23,500 bases of DNA from Prorocentrum cordatum (GCA_963575745.1 CAUYUJ010019281.1:1280239-1303738), one strand, 5' to 3'; positions 8,411 to 18,190 are shown, counted from the first letter of the stretch. Numbers and translations are program-made. The notes: generated from the letters alone by a model not told the origin.

Positions 8411-9337
8411 AGAAGGTGGGTAGCGAGTAGGGAGTAGGGAGTAGGCCGTAGAGAATAGTGAACAGTGGTAAGCAAGTCGTGAGTAGCGAGTAAGTATGAC
8501 CGAGTAGGGAGTAGTGGTTAGGGAGTAGCGGGTAGGGAGTAGCGAGTACGTGAGCAGGTGGGTAGTGAGTAGTGAGTGGTGAGTAGTGAGTACGGAGTAG
8601 CAGGTAGTGAGTAGTGATTACTGCGTACGGAGAAGAGAGTGGGGAGTAGTGGGTCGAATGTAGTGGGCAGTGAGCAATGGTAATGAGTTGTGAGTACTGG
8701 GTGCTGAATAGTGAGTATCGATTAGGGAGTAGCGACTAGGGGGGTAGTGAGTTGCAAATACTAAGTAATGAGTGGTGATTGGTAGTGAGTAGCGAGTAGG
8801 GAGTAGCGAGTAGTGGGTAGAGAGTAGTGAATGGTGGGTAGCGAGCAGTGGGTAGTGAGTAGTGGGTAGTGAGTAGTGAGTAGCGCGTTTGGGTAAATAA
8901 TGAAACATGAATCGTTGGCATTGAGTAATGAGTGGTGAGTAGCGAGTACGGATTAATCAGTAGTGAGAAGAGGAGAGTGGGTAGTGAGTAGTGAGTAGTG
9001 GGTAGATGATGGTCATTGGTGAGTAGTGAGTAGCGAGAAGGGAGTAGTGCAAGTGATTCGTGTGTATAGTGAGTGGGGAATACGGAGGAGGGAGTACGGA
9101 GTAGGGAGTAGGGATTAGGGAGTAGTGGGGAGGGGGTAGAAAGTAGGGAGTATTGAGTACGGAGTAGCGAATATGGAGTAGTGAATAATGAGTATTGAAT
9201 ACTGAGTACGGAGTAGGGAGTAGTGAGTAGTGGTTCGTGTGTAGTGGGTAGTGAGTAGCGAGAAGTCAGTTGTGAGTATTGAGTAGTAAGTAGTGAGTAA
9301 TGAGTAGTGGGTACTGAGTAGTGAGCTGTGTGACAAA
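8411..9337. repeat. Heptanucleotide satellite (GAGTAGT)n, variant-rich
   Basis: About 930 bp are built from GAGTAGT, GAGTAGC and GAGTAGG heptamers with one-base variants and occasional length changes. On the minus strand the 7-bp period yields a rotating Leu-Thr-Thr-His-Tyr-Ser pattern, which explains the open frames there. I see no gene inside. Confidence 0.95.
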
Positions 9338-9354
9338 GACAGGAGGGGTGTACG

Positions 9355-9485
9355 GATTCAGATTAGGGGTTCGGGTCGCGGCTTGGGGTCAGGGTTTGGT
9401 GTTAGGGGGTTAGGGTCTGGGGTTCGGGTTAGAGGTTAACTTCAGGGTCAGGGGTTGGGTAAGGGTGAGTTTTGGGGTTCAGGGT
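9355..9485. repeat. Degenerate telomere-like tract
   Basis: The tract contains many GGGTT, TTAGGGGG, GGGTTAG and GGGTTCGGG variants, resembling a decayed TTTAGGG- or TTAGGG-type array in the G-rich orientation on the plus strand. No perfect tandem telomere unit run is present, so interstitial telomeric origin is only a possibility. Confidence 0.5.
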
Positions 9486-9620
9486 GGTCGAAGGTTGGGG
9501 GGTGAGATCGAAGTGGAACGGAGAGCCCCCCACCGGGAAATCGGTTTCGGTTTCGTGTTCGTGTCGTGCGTGCGGGCGAGGCGAAGCTGCGTGCGCGGGC
9601 GAGAGGAATTCATTCTGCTG

Positions 9621-10192
9621 TCGCTAGTGGTTCGCCAACAGAAATGCTTCCCCCGCCGGCGCGTGTCAGGCGGTGGCCCTCATTGTCCCGTTGGTTGCCC
9701 GCCGTTGTCCTGAGTGTCGCTAGTGGTTCGCCAACATAAATGTTTCCCCCGCCGGCGCGTGTCAAGCGGTGGCCCGCATTGTCCCGTCGGTTGCCCGCCG
9801 CTGTCCTGTCTGTCGCTAGTGGTTCGCCAACATAAATGTTTCCCCCGCCGGCGCGTGTCAAGCGGTAACCCGCATTGTCCCGTCGGTTGCCCGCCGCTGT
9901 CCTGTCTGTCGCTAGTGGTTCGCCAACATGTTTCCCTCGCCGGCGCGTGTCAAGCGGTGGCCCGCATTGTCCCGTCGGTTGCCCGCCGTTGTCCTGTCTG
10001 TCGCTAGTGGTTCGCCAACATAAATGTTTCCCCCGCGGGCGCGTGTCAAGCGGTATCCCGCATTGTCCCGTCGGTTGCCCGCTGTTGTCCTGTCTGTCGC
10101 TAGTGGTTCGCCAATATAAATGTTTCCCCCGCCGGCACGTGTCAAGCGGTAGCCCGCATTGTCCCGTCGATCGCCCGCCGTTGTCCTGTGAG
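9621..10192. repeat. 96-bp satellite, six tandem copies
   Basis: Copies begin with TCGCTAGTGGTTCGCC at 9621, 9717, 9813, 9909, 10001 and 10097. The spacing is 96 bp except for the fourth copy, which is 92 bp because of a 4-bp deletion in its ATAAATG segment. Copies differ by only a few substitutions. The 96-bp unit is a multiple of three, so it produces a repeated open frame on both strands, but the 92-bp copy breaks frame. It is therefore better treated as satellite DNA than as a repeat protein. Confidence 0.95.
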
Positions 10193-10655
10193 ATCGATAG
10201 TGAGATCGATCGTGAAATTCATAGTGACACCGAAAGTGAGATCGATAGTGAGACCGAATGTGAGACCGAATGTTGGATCGATAGTGAGGTCGATAGTGAG
10301 ATCGATCGTGAAATTGATAGTGGCACCGAAAGTGAGATCGATTGTGATATCGAATGCGAGATCGATAGTGGGATCGATAGTGAGATCGGTTGTGATATCG
10401 ATTGTGAGATCGACAGTTAGATCGATTGTGAGACCGATAGTGAGACAGAACACGAGATCGATTGAAATATCGAGCCCGCATTGTCCCGTCGTTGGCCCGT
10501 CGGTGTCCTGTCGTGAGATCGATAGTCGGATCGATAGTGACATCGATAGTGAGATCGATAGTGAGACCGAATGTGGGATCGATTGTGACATCGATTATGC
10601 GATCGATTGAGATCGATAGTGAGACCGAATGTGAGATCGATAGTGACATCGGTAA

Positions 10656-10695
<40 letters not shown>

Positions 10696-10832
10696 CGAGA
10701 TCCATAGTCTGATAGTGGGATTGATAGTGAGATCGATGGTGATATCGATAGTGACATCGATTGTGAGACCGAATATGAGGCCGAATATTGGATCGATAGT
10801 GAGATCGATAGTGAGATCGATCGTGAAATCAT
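10188..10832. repeat. 12-bp ATCGAT satellite (GAGATCGATAGT)n
   Basis: Units close to GAGATCGATAGT repeat through the segment, with GACCGAATGT and GACATCGAT variants, so the self-complementary ATCGAT recurs throughout. At 10471-10513 the array is interrupted by a copy of the 3' part of the upstream 96-bp satellite. The first unit joins directly to the end of the last 96-bp copy. The Arg-Ser-Ile-Val and Asp-Arg-Ser-His frames are by-products. Confidence 0.9.
10658..10693. repeat. (AT)n dinucleotide array within the ATCGAT satellite
   Basis: About 18 AT units interrupt the 12-bp satellite. They probably grew from a local GATATCGAT variant. Confidence 0.95.
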
Positions 10833-10955
10833 CATTGTCCCGCCAGTTGCCCATGATGGTTGCCCATCATGGTTGTTCATCACGGTTGCTCATCATTGTC
10901 CCGCAGGTTGCTCATCATGGCTGCTCATCATGGGGCACCAGCATGGTTGCTCATC
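10833..10955. repeat. GGTTGCTCATCATGG short tandem repeat
   Basis: About seven imperfect units of roughly 15 bp read GGTTGCYCATCATGG. Two pieces of CATTGTCCCGYCRGTTGC, the 3' core of the 96-bp satellite, are embedded at the start and middle, linking the three adjacent repeat families. Confidence 0.8.
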
Positions 10956-11300
10956 ATGGGACACCTTCTCTTGCTTCTCCCCCTCGTATCCTTAATTTTT
11001 AGCTCTAACCTAATTCTTTAGATCTTTAGTTCGGTTCAAGGGCTCAGGCCATGCGACGCAAGTCGGTCAGCTCGTCGCCTTTGTGCTAGGACGGAGGCTC
11101 GATTGCCATTCATCGCCTCCCTCCTCCTCTCCTCCCTCCTCTGAGGATGGCGGCCACTTTCATTTGGTATCATGGGCCGGGGGGGGGCCCTTCTTGGGCC
11201 ACTTAGTCGTCAGAGGACATATTAATGCCGTCATTTATCGGCCACGCCGTCCTTCCAGTTCTCCTGCTTGTGTGAATTTGCATTTATGAGGATCTCCTCA
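10956..11300. other. Intergenic sequence, no gene recognised
   Basis: Mixed sequence with a short TCC-rich patch near 11120-11140. I see no supported gene or structure. Confidence 0.5.
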
Positions 11301-11301
11301 T

Positions 11302-11440
11302 CGTCACCACCACCATCATCATCATCATCATCATCATGACCGTCTTCATTTTCATCCGCCTCGTCCTCCTCTTCTTCCTCCTCCTCTTTCTCCTCCTCCT
11401 CCGCCTCCTCCTCCTTCTCCTGCCCGTCACTGTCCTCCTC
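11302..11440. repeat. (CAT)n then (CTC)n microsatellites
   Basis: CATCATCATCATCAT at about 11312-11336 is followed by a C/T-rich CTC array to about 11440. The array supplies a poly-Leu start to the downstream open frame, which is probably not part of the protein. Confidence 0.85.
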
Positions 11441-11524
11441 CTCCGGCTCAAGGCGCCCACTGCGTTCGCGCTACCTCCCCAGGGCGCCCTCCTCGCGCAT
11501 TTCTGCGGACGGGCTATCCACGAG

Positions 11525-12691
11525 ATGGGGGGCCGCGCGGATGACATGAAGAAGACGGAGCTCATGAAGTATGCTGCCAGTCTTCGATTCCCCACCAGGA
11601 AGCCGGCGGCGCCGACGCAGTGGCGCGCAGTCAAAGACGTGCGCGAGGATTGCAAGCTGCGGGAGGCCGCTCAGCGGCAGTCGTCCCCGGCGCGCGCGTG
11701 CGAGCCAGGCGCTGCCAGCTCCGACCTGGCGGCGCCGTCACTTTCACACGGGCCCGCGTCGGTGCAGGCCTCGGCGCGCGTAGGCGAGCCAGGCGCTGCC
11801 AGCTCCGGCCTGGCCGCGCCGTCCGTTTCACGCGGGCCCGCTTCGGCGGGGGCACCAGGTGCGCGCGCGGGCGGGCCCTGCTCTTCCAGTTTGAGCCAGG
11901 CACGCGTAGCGCCGCCCGCCCCCGCCACGGTTTCACGGAAAACGGTCGCGGGGGTGGCCGATGTCACCTCCAGCGACGTGCGGAACATGAACCGGAATGA
12001 GTTGCGTGCACTGGCGACCTCGTAGGGGGTCGGGACTCGGGAGAACAGCAAGAGCTCGGAGACGCTCCGGGCGGCGCGCTGTCGCGCCCTCCCGCAGGCC
12101 CCGCGGCGACGGCACTCCCGGGCGGGCGCGAGCGAGCCAGGCGCTGCTAGCTCCGACCTGGCGGCGCCAGCAGCTTCGCGTGAGCCCGCGTCGGTGTCTT
12201 GCACTGCCAGCTCGAGCCAGGCGCAGGTTAAATCGCATGTCTCCGCAACCGCGACGCAGAACTCGGCTGCGGGGGCGGGCCGTGTCACTTCGACCGACGT
12301 GCATAACATGAAGAAGACAGAGTTGCGTGCTTTGGCGGTCTCGTTGGGGGTCAGAGCTAGGGACATCCGACAGTCCCATCGGCTTTTCCGCTCGGCCTGT
12401 TGTCGTGTCCTCGAAGGGCAGGTTGGGGTAGCTTCCTTTTTCCAGCCTGCCGTGGCCCCAGGTGCTCCGCGCCCCAGGGGCCCGCGTCAGCCTGACAAAG
12501 GCATGGTCATCGCGTGGGCGCTGCCAGTGCAGGCCAACGCGGCACCAGGCGCTGACAGTGCATCTGGCAGCAGTGCCCCTGCTGAGCAAGTGGCACTGCC
12601 CGCCACAAACAGCCAGTCGTCTCCACCGACGCTGGGCGGGGGGCGCTGGTCAACGCCAGGCACTGCCAGCGCGACTCCCAAGGCAGGATAG
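11525..12691 (+). pseudogene. SAP/Rho-N-like motif repeat protein, interrupted by one stop
   Basis: One frame holds three copies of a short helical motif: MKKTELMKYAASL at 11546, MNRNELRALATS at 11987 and MKKTELRALAVSLGV at 12308. The form resembles SAP or Rho-N helix-extension-helix nucleic-acid-binding motifs. Copy 1 continues with a TRKP...WRAVKDVREDC tail. Linkers are Ala/Ser/Pro-rich and repeat the phrase EPGAASSxLAAP at 11702, 11786 and 12134. All these elements share one frame, and the spacings (441, 321, 84 and 348 bp) are multiples of three, which supports past coding. A TAG at 12023-12025 falls where copy 3 has TTG (12344-12346) and copy 1 has CTT, both Leu, so one T-to-A change explains the break. 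I chose the ATG at 11525 because the earlier ATG at 11336 lies in microsatellite. It may be an element-borne or low-complexity host gene; the function is unknown. Confidence 0.55.
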
Positions 12692-13035
12692 GAGAGGTCC
12701 CGACGCGCGCGCCAGGCCCTGCCAGTGCGCGCATCGTCGACTGGGCCGTCGCGGGGTGAGTGCCGCCTCGCGCGGCGGCAAACCGAATGACTCAAAACGC
12801 CCAAGCGAAGGAACAAAAAATAAATCCGCCGCGCCATCCGCGCCATCATCGGCCATCAGCACCACATTCACCGCAGTTGTCGTCATGGGCCGCCCCCCCC
12901 CCCACCACCACGCCCACCCACCCCCGCAACTTCCTTATCACCCGCGGGGCGGTCGTATAGGTATGGATCGGGTTCCGGAGCCAGGGGGCGGCGCGGCGAA
13001 AGAGAGCGCGGGGGGGGGCCGGATTTCCAGTCCAA
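12692..13035. other. Intergenic sequence, no gene recognised
   Basis: GC-rich sequence with a long C run at about 12893-12902 and a CCACCC patch. Nothing supported is seen. Confidence 0.5.
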
Positions 13036-13039
13036 GGAG

Positions 13040-13225
13040 GGGGGGCGGGGGCGTCCAGAACCCCCCCCCCCTTTGCCCTTTCTGAAAGGGGGGGGGTCCG
13101 CCGACGACGGACCAGGAAAGGGGGGGGGGGGCGGGGTCCGCCGACGACAGATCTGGAAAGGGGAGGGGGGGGGGGGGGCGACGACGGACCGGGGAAAGGG
13201 GGGGAGGGGGGGGCGTCGCAGACCC
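13040..13225. repeat. G-rich 40-bp tandem repeat
   Basis: The unit CGCCGACGACGGACC, then GGAAAGGGG and a long G run, recurs about three times with a period near 40 bp, starting at about 13097, 13137 and 13176. Long G runs give strong quadruplex potential and make base counts uncertain. Confidence 0.75.
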
Positions 13226-13285
13226 CCCATCCCCTTTCCTCCTTGGGCCATCCAACGGCACGCCCTCATAGGCGACAGCAGCAAG

Positions 13286-13317
13286 CCTGCATGCAGCAGA
13301 TGCGCGCTGCATGCAGG
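13286..13317. repeat. Perfect 12-bp inverted repeat of palindromic arms
   Basis: CCTGCATGCAGC (13286-13297) and GCTGCATGCAGG (13306-13317) are perfect reverse complements around an 8-nt loop. Each arm also contains the self-palindrome CTGCATGCAG. Confidence 0.75.
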
Positions 13318-13749
13318 TGAGAAGTGCGCGCAGCGTAAAGGTAGGAGGGGGCGCGCAAGCAGGCCAGCCCCCCGACCATTGCCAACGATGGCGTATGGTG
13401 CTATGTTGCCCTCCCCTCCGATAAACCCACCCTGCCGGCGACGCTGGAGGTGGGCGGCGGGGTGCGGCGGCGGCTACAATGTAGAGGTGGTTGACAGAGG
13501 CGCAACTCAGGCGAAGAACCTGTTAGCCAACGCGGGCCCCGAAAAGTGCGCTCTAGAAATCTACGCAGCGCAGTTGATGTGGTGCAACCTGTGTTGTGCA
13601 ACCAACGTGGTGCAATGCATGTTGTTGGTGCCGGTTCTGAGATTCAAAATCTGTTGTGCATCCTGATGGCGCATTCTACATGGCCCAGTCTATGTGGTGC
13701 AGCGCGCCATGCCGAACTTGAAGTTGTCGACTCCACTGCTCGCGGAATC

Positions 13750-14890
13750 ACCCCACCCACCAATGCGCAACTTGGTTTGCAACGCCCATGCGGAGGCGAT
13801 TGCGATGAGCGCTCGGTGCTGGCTGGTGCATCTCTGCGGCCGCGCTAGCCCGCGCATGCTCGCGCGCGCAGCGGCCAGCTATTTTGGCGCGACCGAGGCG
13901 AACCGCGGTATCATGGCAACGTCGACAACGGTAGACGCGATGATGATAGTAGCGATGCTGGTGACGATGTTGACAGCGGCGGAGGCACGGCCAGTGACGA
14001 CGCCGATGCTGATAACGCCGATGACGATGACGGCGTCCTCTCGTCGGCGATGAAGGTGTTGGAAGGAGTTCGACATGCGCGCGCGGCCGACGCGCGAGAG
14101 TGGCCCGCATTGTGTTATTTGACATGGATCGTGCCCCCAAGCTCTCGCGCAAGGGCGTTCGAATGATTTCGGCATGCGGCGCGAGAGGCCCCTCTGGCAG
14201 AATTCCATGACAATGTTGAAAGACCGATGATTTCTTCAGAACTCGCAATAGCGCGAGCGCTGGCTTTCGTTGAAAACTGATGTTGCGAAACCATGCTGTT
14301 TGTTTGTCGCGACTGCGTGACGCTCGGTCTCGAAATCCTTGCGAAGCTCCTTGGCGGATTTCGGCGCGCCCGCGGGCGCGCGCGCTCGCATCTCGCCCCA
14401 GGACTTGCAAATAATTATTGCGACAGCACGCGCGCGAGGGCGTCCGGGCGATTTCGACATGCGCGCGCGGCGCCCCGTTAGGTAGCATGTTATGAGCATC
14501 TGTAAAAAAAGAACAAAACAGAAAGGTTTTGTTCGAAGAACTCGCAAGAACACGAACGCAAGCTTCTCTTTATGATAACCATCGTTTATATATACATATA
14601 CACGACACTCGAACTTGAACCCTTTACGAGACCGAAGGATTTTGACCGGTTTCGGCATGCGCGACGACGCGCGCGTGTGCACTTCGCCCCAGTTATTGTT
14701 GCAAGGAGTTCTGAATTCTTGAGAACTGATGGTTTTTGATCAGCGAGCGAGTGCGCATATAATTTGTTGCGGAGGATGACGGAGGGGATCGGTGCTGGTT
14801 GGGCTGGCGTGGTACGAATTCACGCTTAGGATGGATGATGGGGCAGAATCATATGTGTACCGATAATCCCAGGGGGTAGAACCCATGTTT
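13750..14890. repeat. Superunit copy 1
   Basis: Contains the anchor at 13767, a decayed GAT/GAC trinucleotide tract at about 13920-14040, and three CG-cored subunits starting near 14068, 14356 and 14648 (288 and 292 bp apart). A short C5 run at 14134-14138 corresponds to a 22-C run in copy 2. Confidence 0.75.
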
Positions 14891-15004
14891 TCAGAAAGGA
14901 AGATTGACGCGTTTCAACAGGTGCTGCGCAAGCTATACGGTGAAGTCTAAGTTGGCAATAGATTTTTACAGGTGGGTTGACAATTTCCACGCTCTTGTAA
15001 ACAC

Positions 15005-16270
15005 CCCGCCCACCCACCCGCAACTTGGTTTGCAAAACCCATGCGAAGGCGATTGCGATGAGTGCTCGGCGTTGGCTGGTGCATCTTTGCGGCTGCGCTA
15101 GCCCGCGCATGCTCGCGCGCAAAGCGGCCGGCTATTTTGGCGCGACCCACGCGAGCCCGGTGGCGCTGACCGCCGGGAATTTCCCAGCGGCCACGTCAGT
15201 GCGAATCGATGATGCGGGCGTGCGAGGTATCACGGTGACGCCGACAACGGTAGACGCGATTACGAGAGGAACGATGGTGATGGAAGTGGCGACTGCGACG
15301 GCAAAGCCAATGATGGCGCCGATGTTGACCGCGCCCGCCGATAATGATGACGATGCCCTCGCCTCGGCGATGAAGGTGCCAGAAGGAGTTCGACATGCGC
15401 GCGCGGCTGACGAGCGCGATTGGCCCACGTAGTGTTACTTGACACGGATCGCGCCCCCCCCCCCCCCCCCCCCCCAAAGCGCGCGCAAGGGCGTTCGCAT
15501 GAGTTCGACTTGCGGCGCGAGACACCCGCTTGACACAATGCGATCAACATGTTGGACAACCGACGGTTTCATTAAGAATTCGCTCCCGCGCGAGCGCAGG
15601 ATTTATTGACAAGTGTTGGTCCAAAGCCGTGCGTTCTTGTATGATTCTGGGGCGTTCCATGTTTGAAATCCTTACGGAACCGAGCGTTGCCAAAAGGATT
15701 CCGGCATGCGCGCGCGACGACGCGCGCGTGCGCACTTCTCTTTTTCTGTTGCAAGGGATTCTTGCGACAGCACGCGCGCAAGGGCCTTCGAACGATTTCG
15801 ACGCGCGCGCGAGATGCCAATTTGGAAGCATGTTATGAACCTGTTGAGCATCGATGGTTTTTGTAACAAACTGCAAGAGAGCGGGCGCAAGCGTTTTTTG
15901 TGTTCGTTTTCGGCGTTTTCCGAACATGGTTGCTGCAACAACATGGGTTGTTTAACATCCTTTCGTGACACTCGATTTCGAAACCCTTACGACACTGCTT
16001 GGTTTTGCAATGATTTCGGCATGCGCGCGCGACCACGCGCGCGCGTGTGCACTTCGTCCGTTGTTCTGTGCAAGGGGCTCTTGACAACTTAAGATTTTCT
16101 GATAAATGAGAGCGCGCAATGTTTTTTCTTAGAGGATGGTGGGGGGTGTCGATACCGGCCTGTCTTGAATGTACGAGTTCATATTTAAGATGGGCGAGAG
16201 GGCGCAACCGCATGCAAAGTGCAATACGAGAGTGTGGATAGTTAGTTCCGGGGGGGTGATCTATTTACCG
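15005..16270. repeat. Superunit copy 2
   Basis: The first 130 bp or so after the anchor match copy 1 at roughly nine positions in ten by eye. Copy 2 then carries an extra block of about 67 bp near 15153-15220, a decayed trinucleotide tract at about 15235-15360, and subunits near 15388, 15696 and 16012. The C homopolymer at 15454-15475 is 22 bases long. Confidence 0.75.
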
Positions 16271-16424
16271 TTTAGAAATAAGAATCGATCCTGTGCACTT
16301 TATGTGGTGCGGTCAAGGTGGTGCACGCTATGCGGCACAATCTTTGTGGTGCAACCTACGCGGCGCAATCTATGATACGCATATGTGTTTTACACATGAT
16401 TTGACACATCCCATGTTCTTGCAA

Positions 16425-16997
16425 ACATCCCACCCGCCCACCCGCAACTTGCTTTGTAAATCCTTTCAAGGCCGACCACGACGACACCGGCGACAACGAC
16501 TACGACGACACCGACGACGTCTCCGACTACTTCGACGACGACGACGACAACGACGACGACAACGACGACAACGACGACGACACCGACGACGACGACGCCG
16601 ACGCCGACAACGACGACAACGATGACGACGTCAACGACGCCGACGACGACGACGTCGACGACGACGACGGCGGCGACGACGACGACGACGCCGACGTCGA
16701 CGACGACGAAAACGACGACGACGCCGACGCCGACGACGACGACGAAGACGACGACGCCGACGCCGACGCCGACGACGACGACGACGAAGACGACGACGAC
16801 GTCGCCAACGAAGACGACGACCAGGGAGGAAGGAGGACGACGACGGCGACAACGACGACAAGGACGACAAGGACGACAACGACGAGGGAGGAGGGAGGAC
16901 GGCGACGACGCGAACGACGAAAAAAGAGGAAGGACGGCGACGCCGACGACGACAACGGCGAGGGAGGAGGGAAGACGACGACGACGACGACAACGAG

Positions 16998-17029
<32 letters not shown>

Positions 17030-17885
17030 CGACGAAATAGGAGGGACGACGACGAGACGCCGACGACGGACGACGAGGACGACGAGGGAGGAGGAGGAAG
17101 GACGACCACGGCGACAACGACGACGGAAACGACCACGACGCCAAAGAGGACGACGACGACGAACACGAGGAAAGACAGAGGACGACGTAGGCGACCACGA
17201 CGACGACGACGCGGGAGGAGGGAAGACGGCGACGACGACGACGACGCAAGAGCGCGCGCGCACGCTTTTGTTGAAAACCCGTGTTGCGAAACCTTGTGTT
17301 GTTGTAGGTTTTTTGGACACGCGATGTTGAACTCCTTCCGAAACCGATGGGTTTTGAAGGATTTCGGCATACGCGCGCGACGACGCGCGCGTCTGCACTT
17401 CGTCTTATTTTTTTTGCAGAGGATTCTCGCGACGGCACACGCGCAAGGGCGTTCGACTGATTTCGACATGCGCGCGCGAAGCCCGTTTGGTAGCATTTTG
17501 TGAAAATCTGGAAAAACATATGGCTATCTCAAGATTTCGCAAGAGCGCGCGCGTAAGCTTTTTTAGCAAATCAGTGTTGCGAGACTCTGTGTGTTAGTAT
17601 GTTTTTTTGGAACTCGATTACGAAATCCTTTCGACACCGAAAGTTTTTGAAGGATTTTGGCATACGCGCGCGAGGACGCGCGCGTGTTCACTTCGTCCCA
17701 TGTTTTGCCAGGGATTCGCAAACAAAATCTTATGTTAGAACAAAAGATGTCCCCGCGTATTGCTTTTTTACAAGGGAACCTCAGGGGGACCGATACCGGT
17801 TCCCTGGGAATAGTGTAAATTCATATTTCGGATGGACATGTGGTCATAATCATATATGATTTGCACACCCGAAAGGGGGGCGGCG
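16425..17885. repeat. Superunit copy 3 with expanded (CGA)n
   Basis: After the anchor at 16444 and about 35 bp of matching sequence, the copy enters a long (CGA)n array. It rejoins the copy 1 sequence at about 17245, which aligns with 14244. About 440 bp of copy 1-equivalent sequence, including the whole first subunit, is therefore missing. Subunits remain near 17356 and 17650. Confidence 0.75.
16475..17245. repeat. (CGA)n trinucleotide array, about 770 bp
   Basis: GAC/CGA triplets with scattered substitutions and GGAGGAAGGA-like insertions fill the segment. It sits at the same internal position as the shorter, decayed trinucleotide tracts of superunits 1 and 2. Thr/Asp/Arg-rich plus-strand and Val/Ser/Arg-rich minus-strand frames across it are artefacts. 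Confidence 0.95.
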
Positions 17886-17963
17886 AACGCCAGGGGGGGG
17901 GGTAGAGTCTATTTTTTTAGACAGGAGAATCAAGAATCAAGGGCGGCGACGATGCAGCGACAG

Positions 17964-18190
17964 GGCGGCGACGGCAGCAACATAGCCGCCAGGCCGATAG
18001 ACAGGCCCAGACGACGAGCGGAGACGAGGCGGCGACGGCGGCAACGTAGCCGCCTGACCGGCAGACAGGCCCAGACGACGGGCGGCGACGAGGCGGCGAC
18101 GGGGTGGCGACGGCGGCTAAATAGCCATCGAGCAGACAGGCATGCCCAAACGACGGCCGGCGACGAGGCGGCGACGGGGCGTGGATTGCC
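17964..18190. repeat. 64-bp minisatellite, about 3.5 copies
   Basis: Units starting GGCGGCGACGG at 17964, 18028, 18092 and 18167 are 64, 64 and 75 bp apart; the third unit carries an 11-bp insertion. Each unit contains a CAGACAGGCCCAGACGACG-like segment. The 64-bp period is not a multiple of three, so the frame rotates and the open frames are not evidence for a protein. Confidence 0.9.

Larger units (their letters stand above)
13560..17890. repeat. Higher-order tandem repeat: three superunits of about 1.25-1.42 kb
   Basis: An anchor GCAACTTGSTTTG, preceded by CACCCACCC-like sequence, occurs at 13767, 15020 and 16444, giving spacings of 1253 and 1424 bp. Each superunit then has a unique-looking left part, a trinucleotide tract, two or three CG-cored subunits of about 290-315 bp, and a right end matching GATCGGTGCTGG/GATACCGG...TTCATATTT...GATGG (near 14785, 16148 and 17790). 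Superunits 1 and 3 are also preceded by GTGGTGCAACC short repeats (13577-13700 and 16301-16375). No transposase or other protein is visible. It could be satellite DNA or a tandemly arrayed non-autonomous element. Confidence 0.85.

Noticed and set aside
8618-9336. Tyr/Ser/Leu/Thr/His-rich minus-strand frames
   Set aside because: They are direct translations of the 7-bp satellite, whose period rotates the frame.
10142-10883. A 323-codon minus-strand frame and similar repeat-protein-like frames
   Set aside because: They follow the 96-bp and 12-bp satellites. The 92-bp copy breaks the frame and both strands are equally open, so coding is not supported.
11446-11455. GGCTCAAG, matching the 3' end of the dinoflagellate spliced leader, just before the SAP-like frame
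   Set aside because: An eight-base match is expected by chance about once in a window of this size, and the preceding TTTT and GTAGCCAT parts are absent.
13800-13910. Similar short peptides encoded in superunits 1 and 2 (SARxWLVHLCGxASPRMLAR)
   Set aside because: The similarity is explained by DNA-level homology of the repeat copies. Both strands are open and there is no sign of frame-specific conservation.
16390-17519. Long Val/Ser/Arg- and Thr/Asp-rich frames on both strands
   Set aside because: They translate the (CGA)n array and have no non-repetitive domain.
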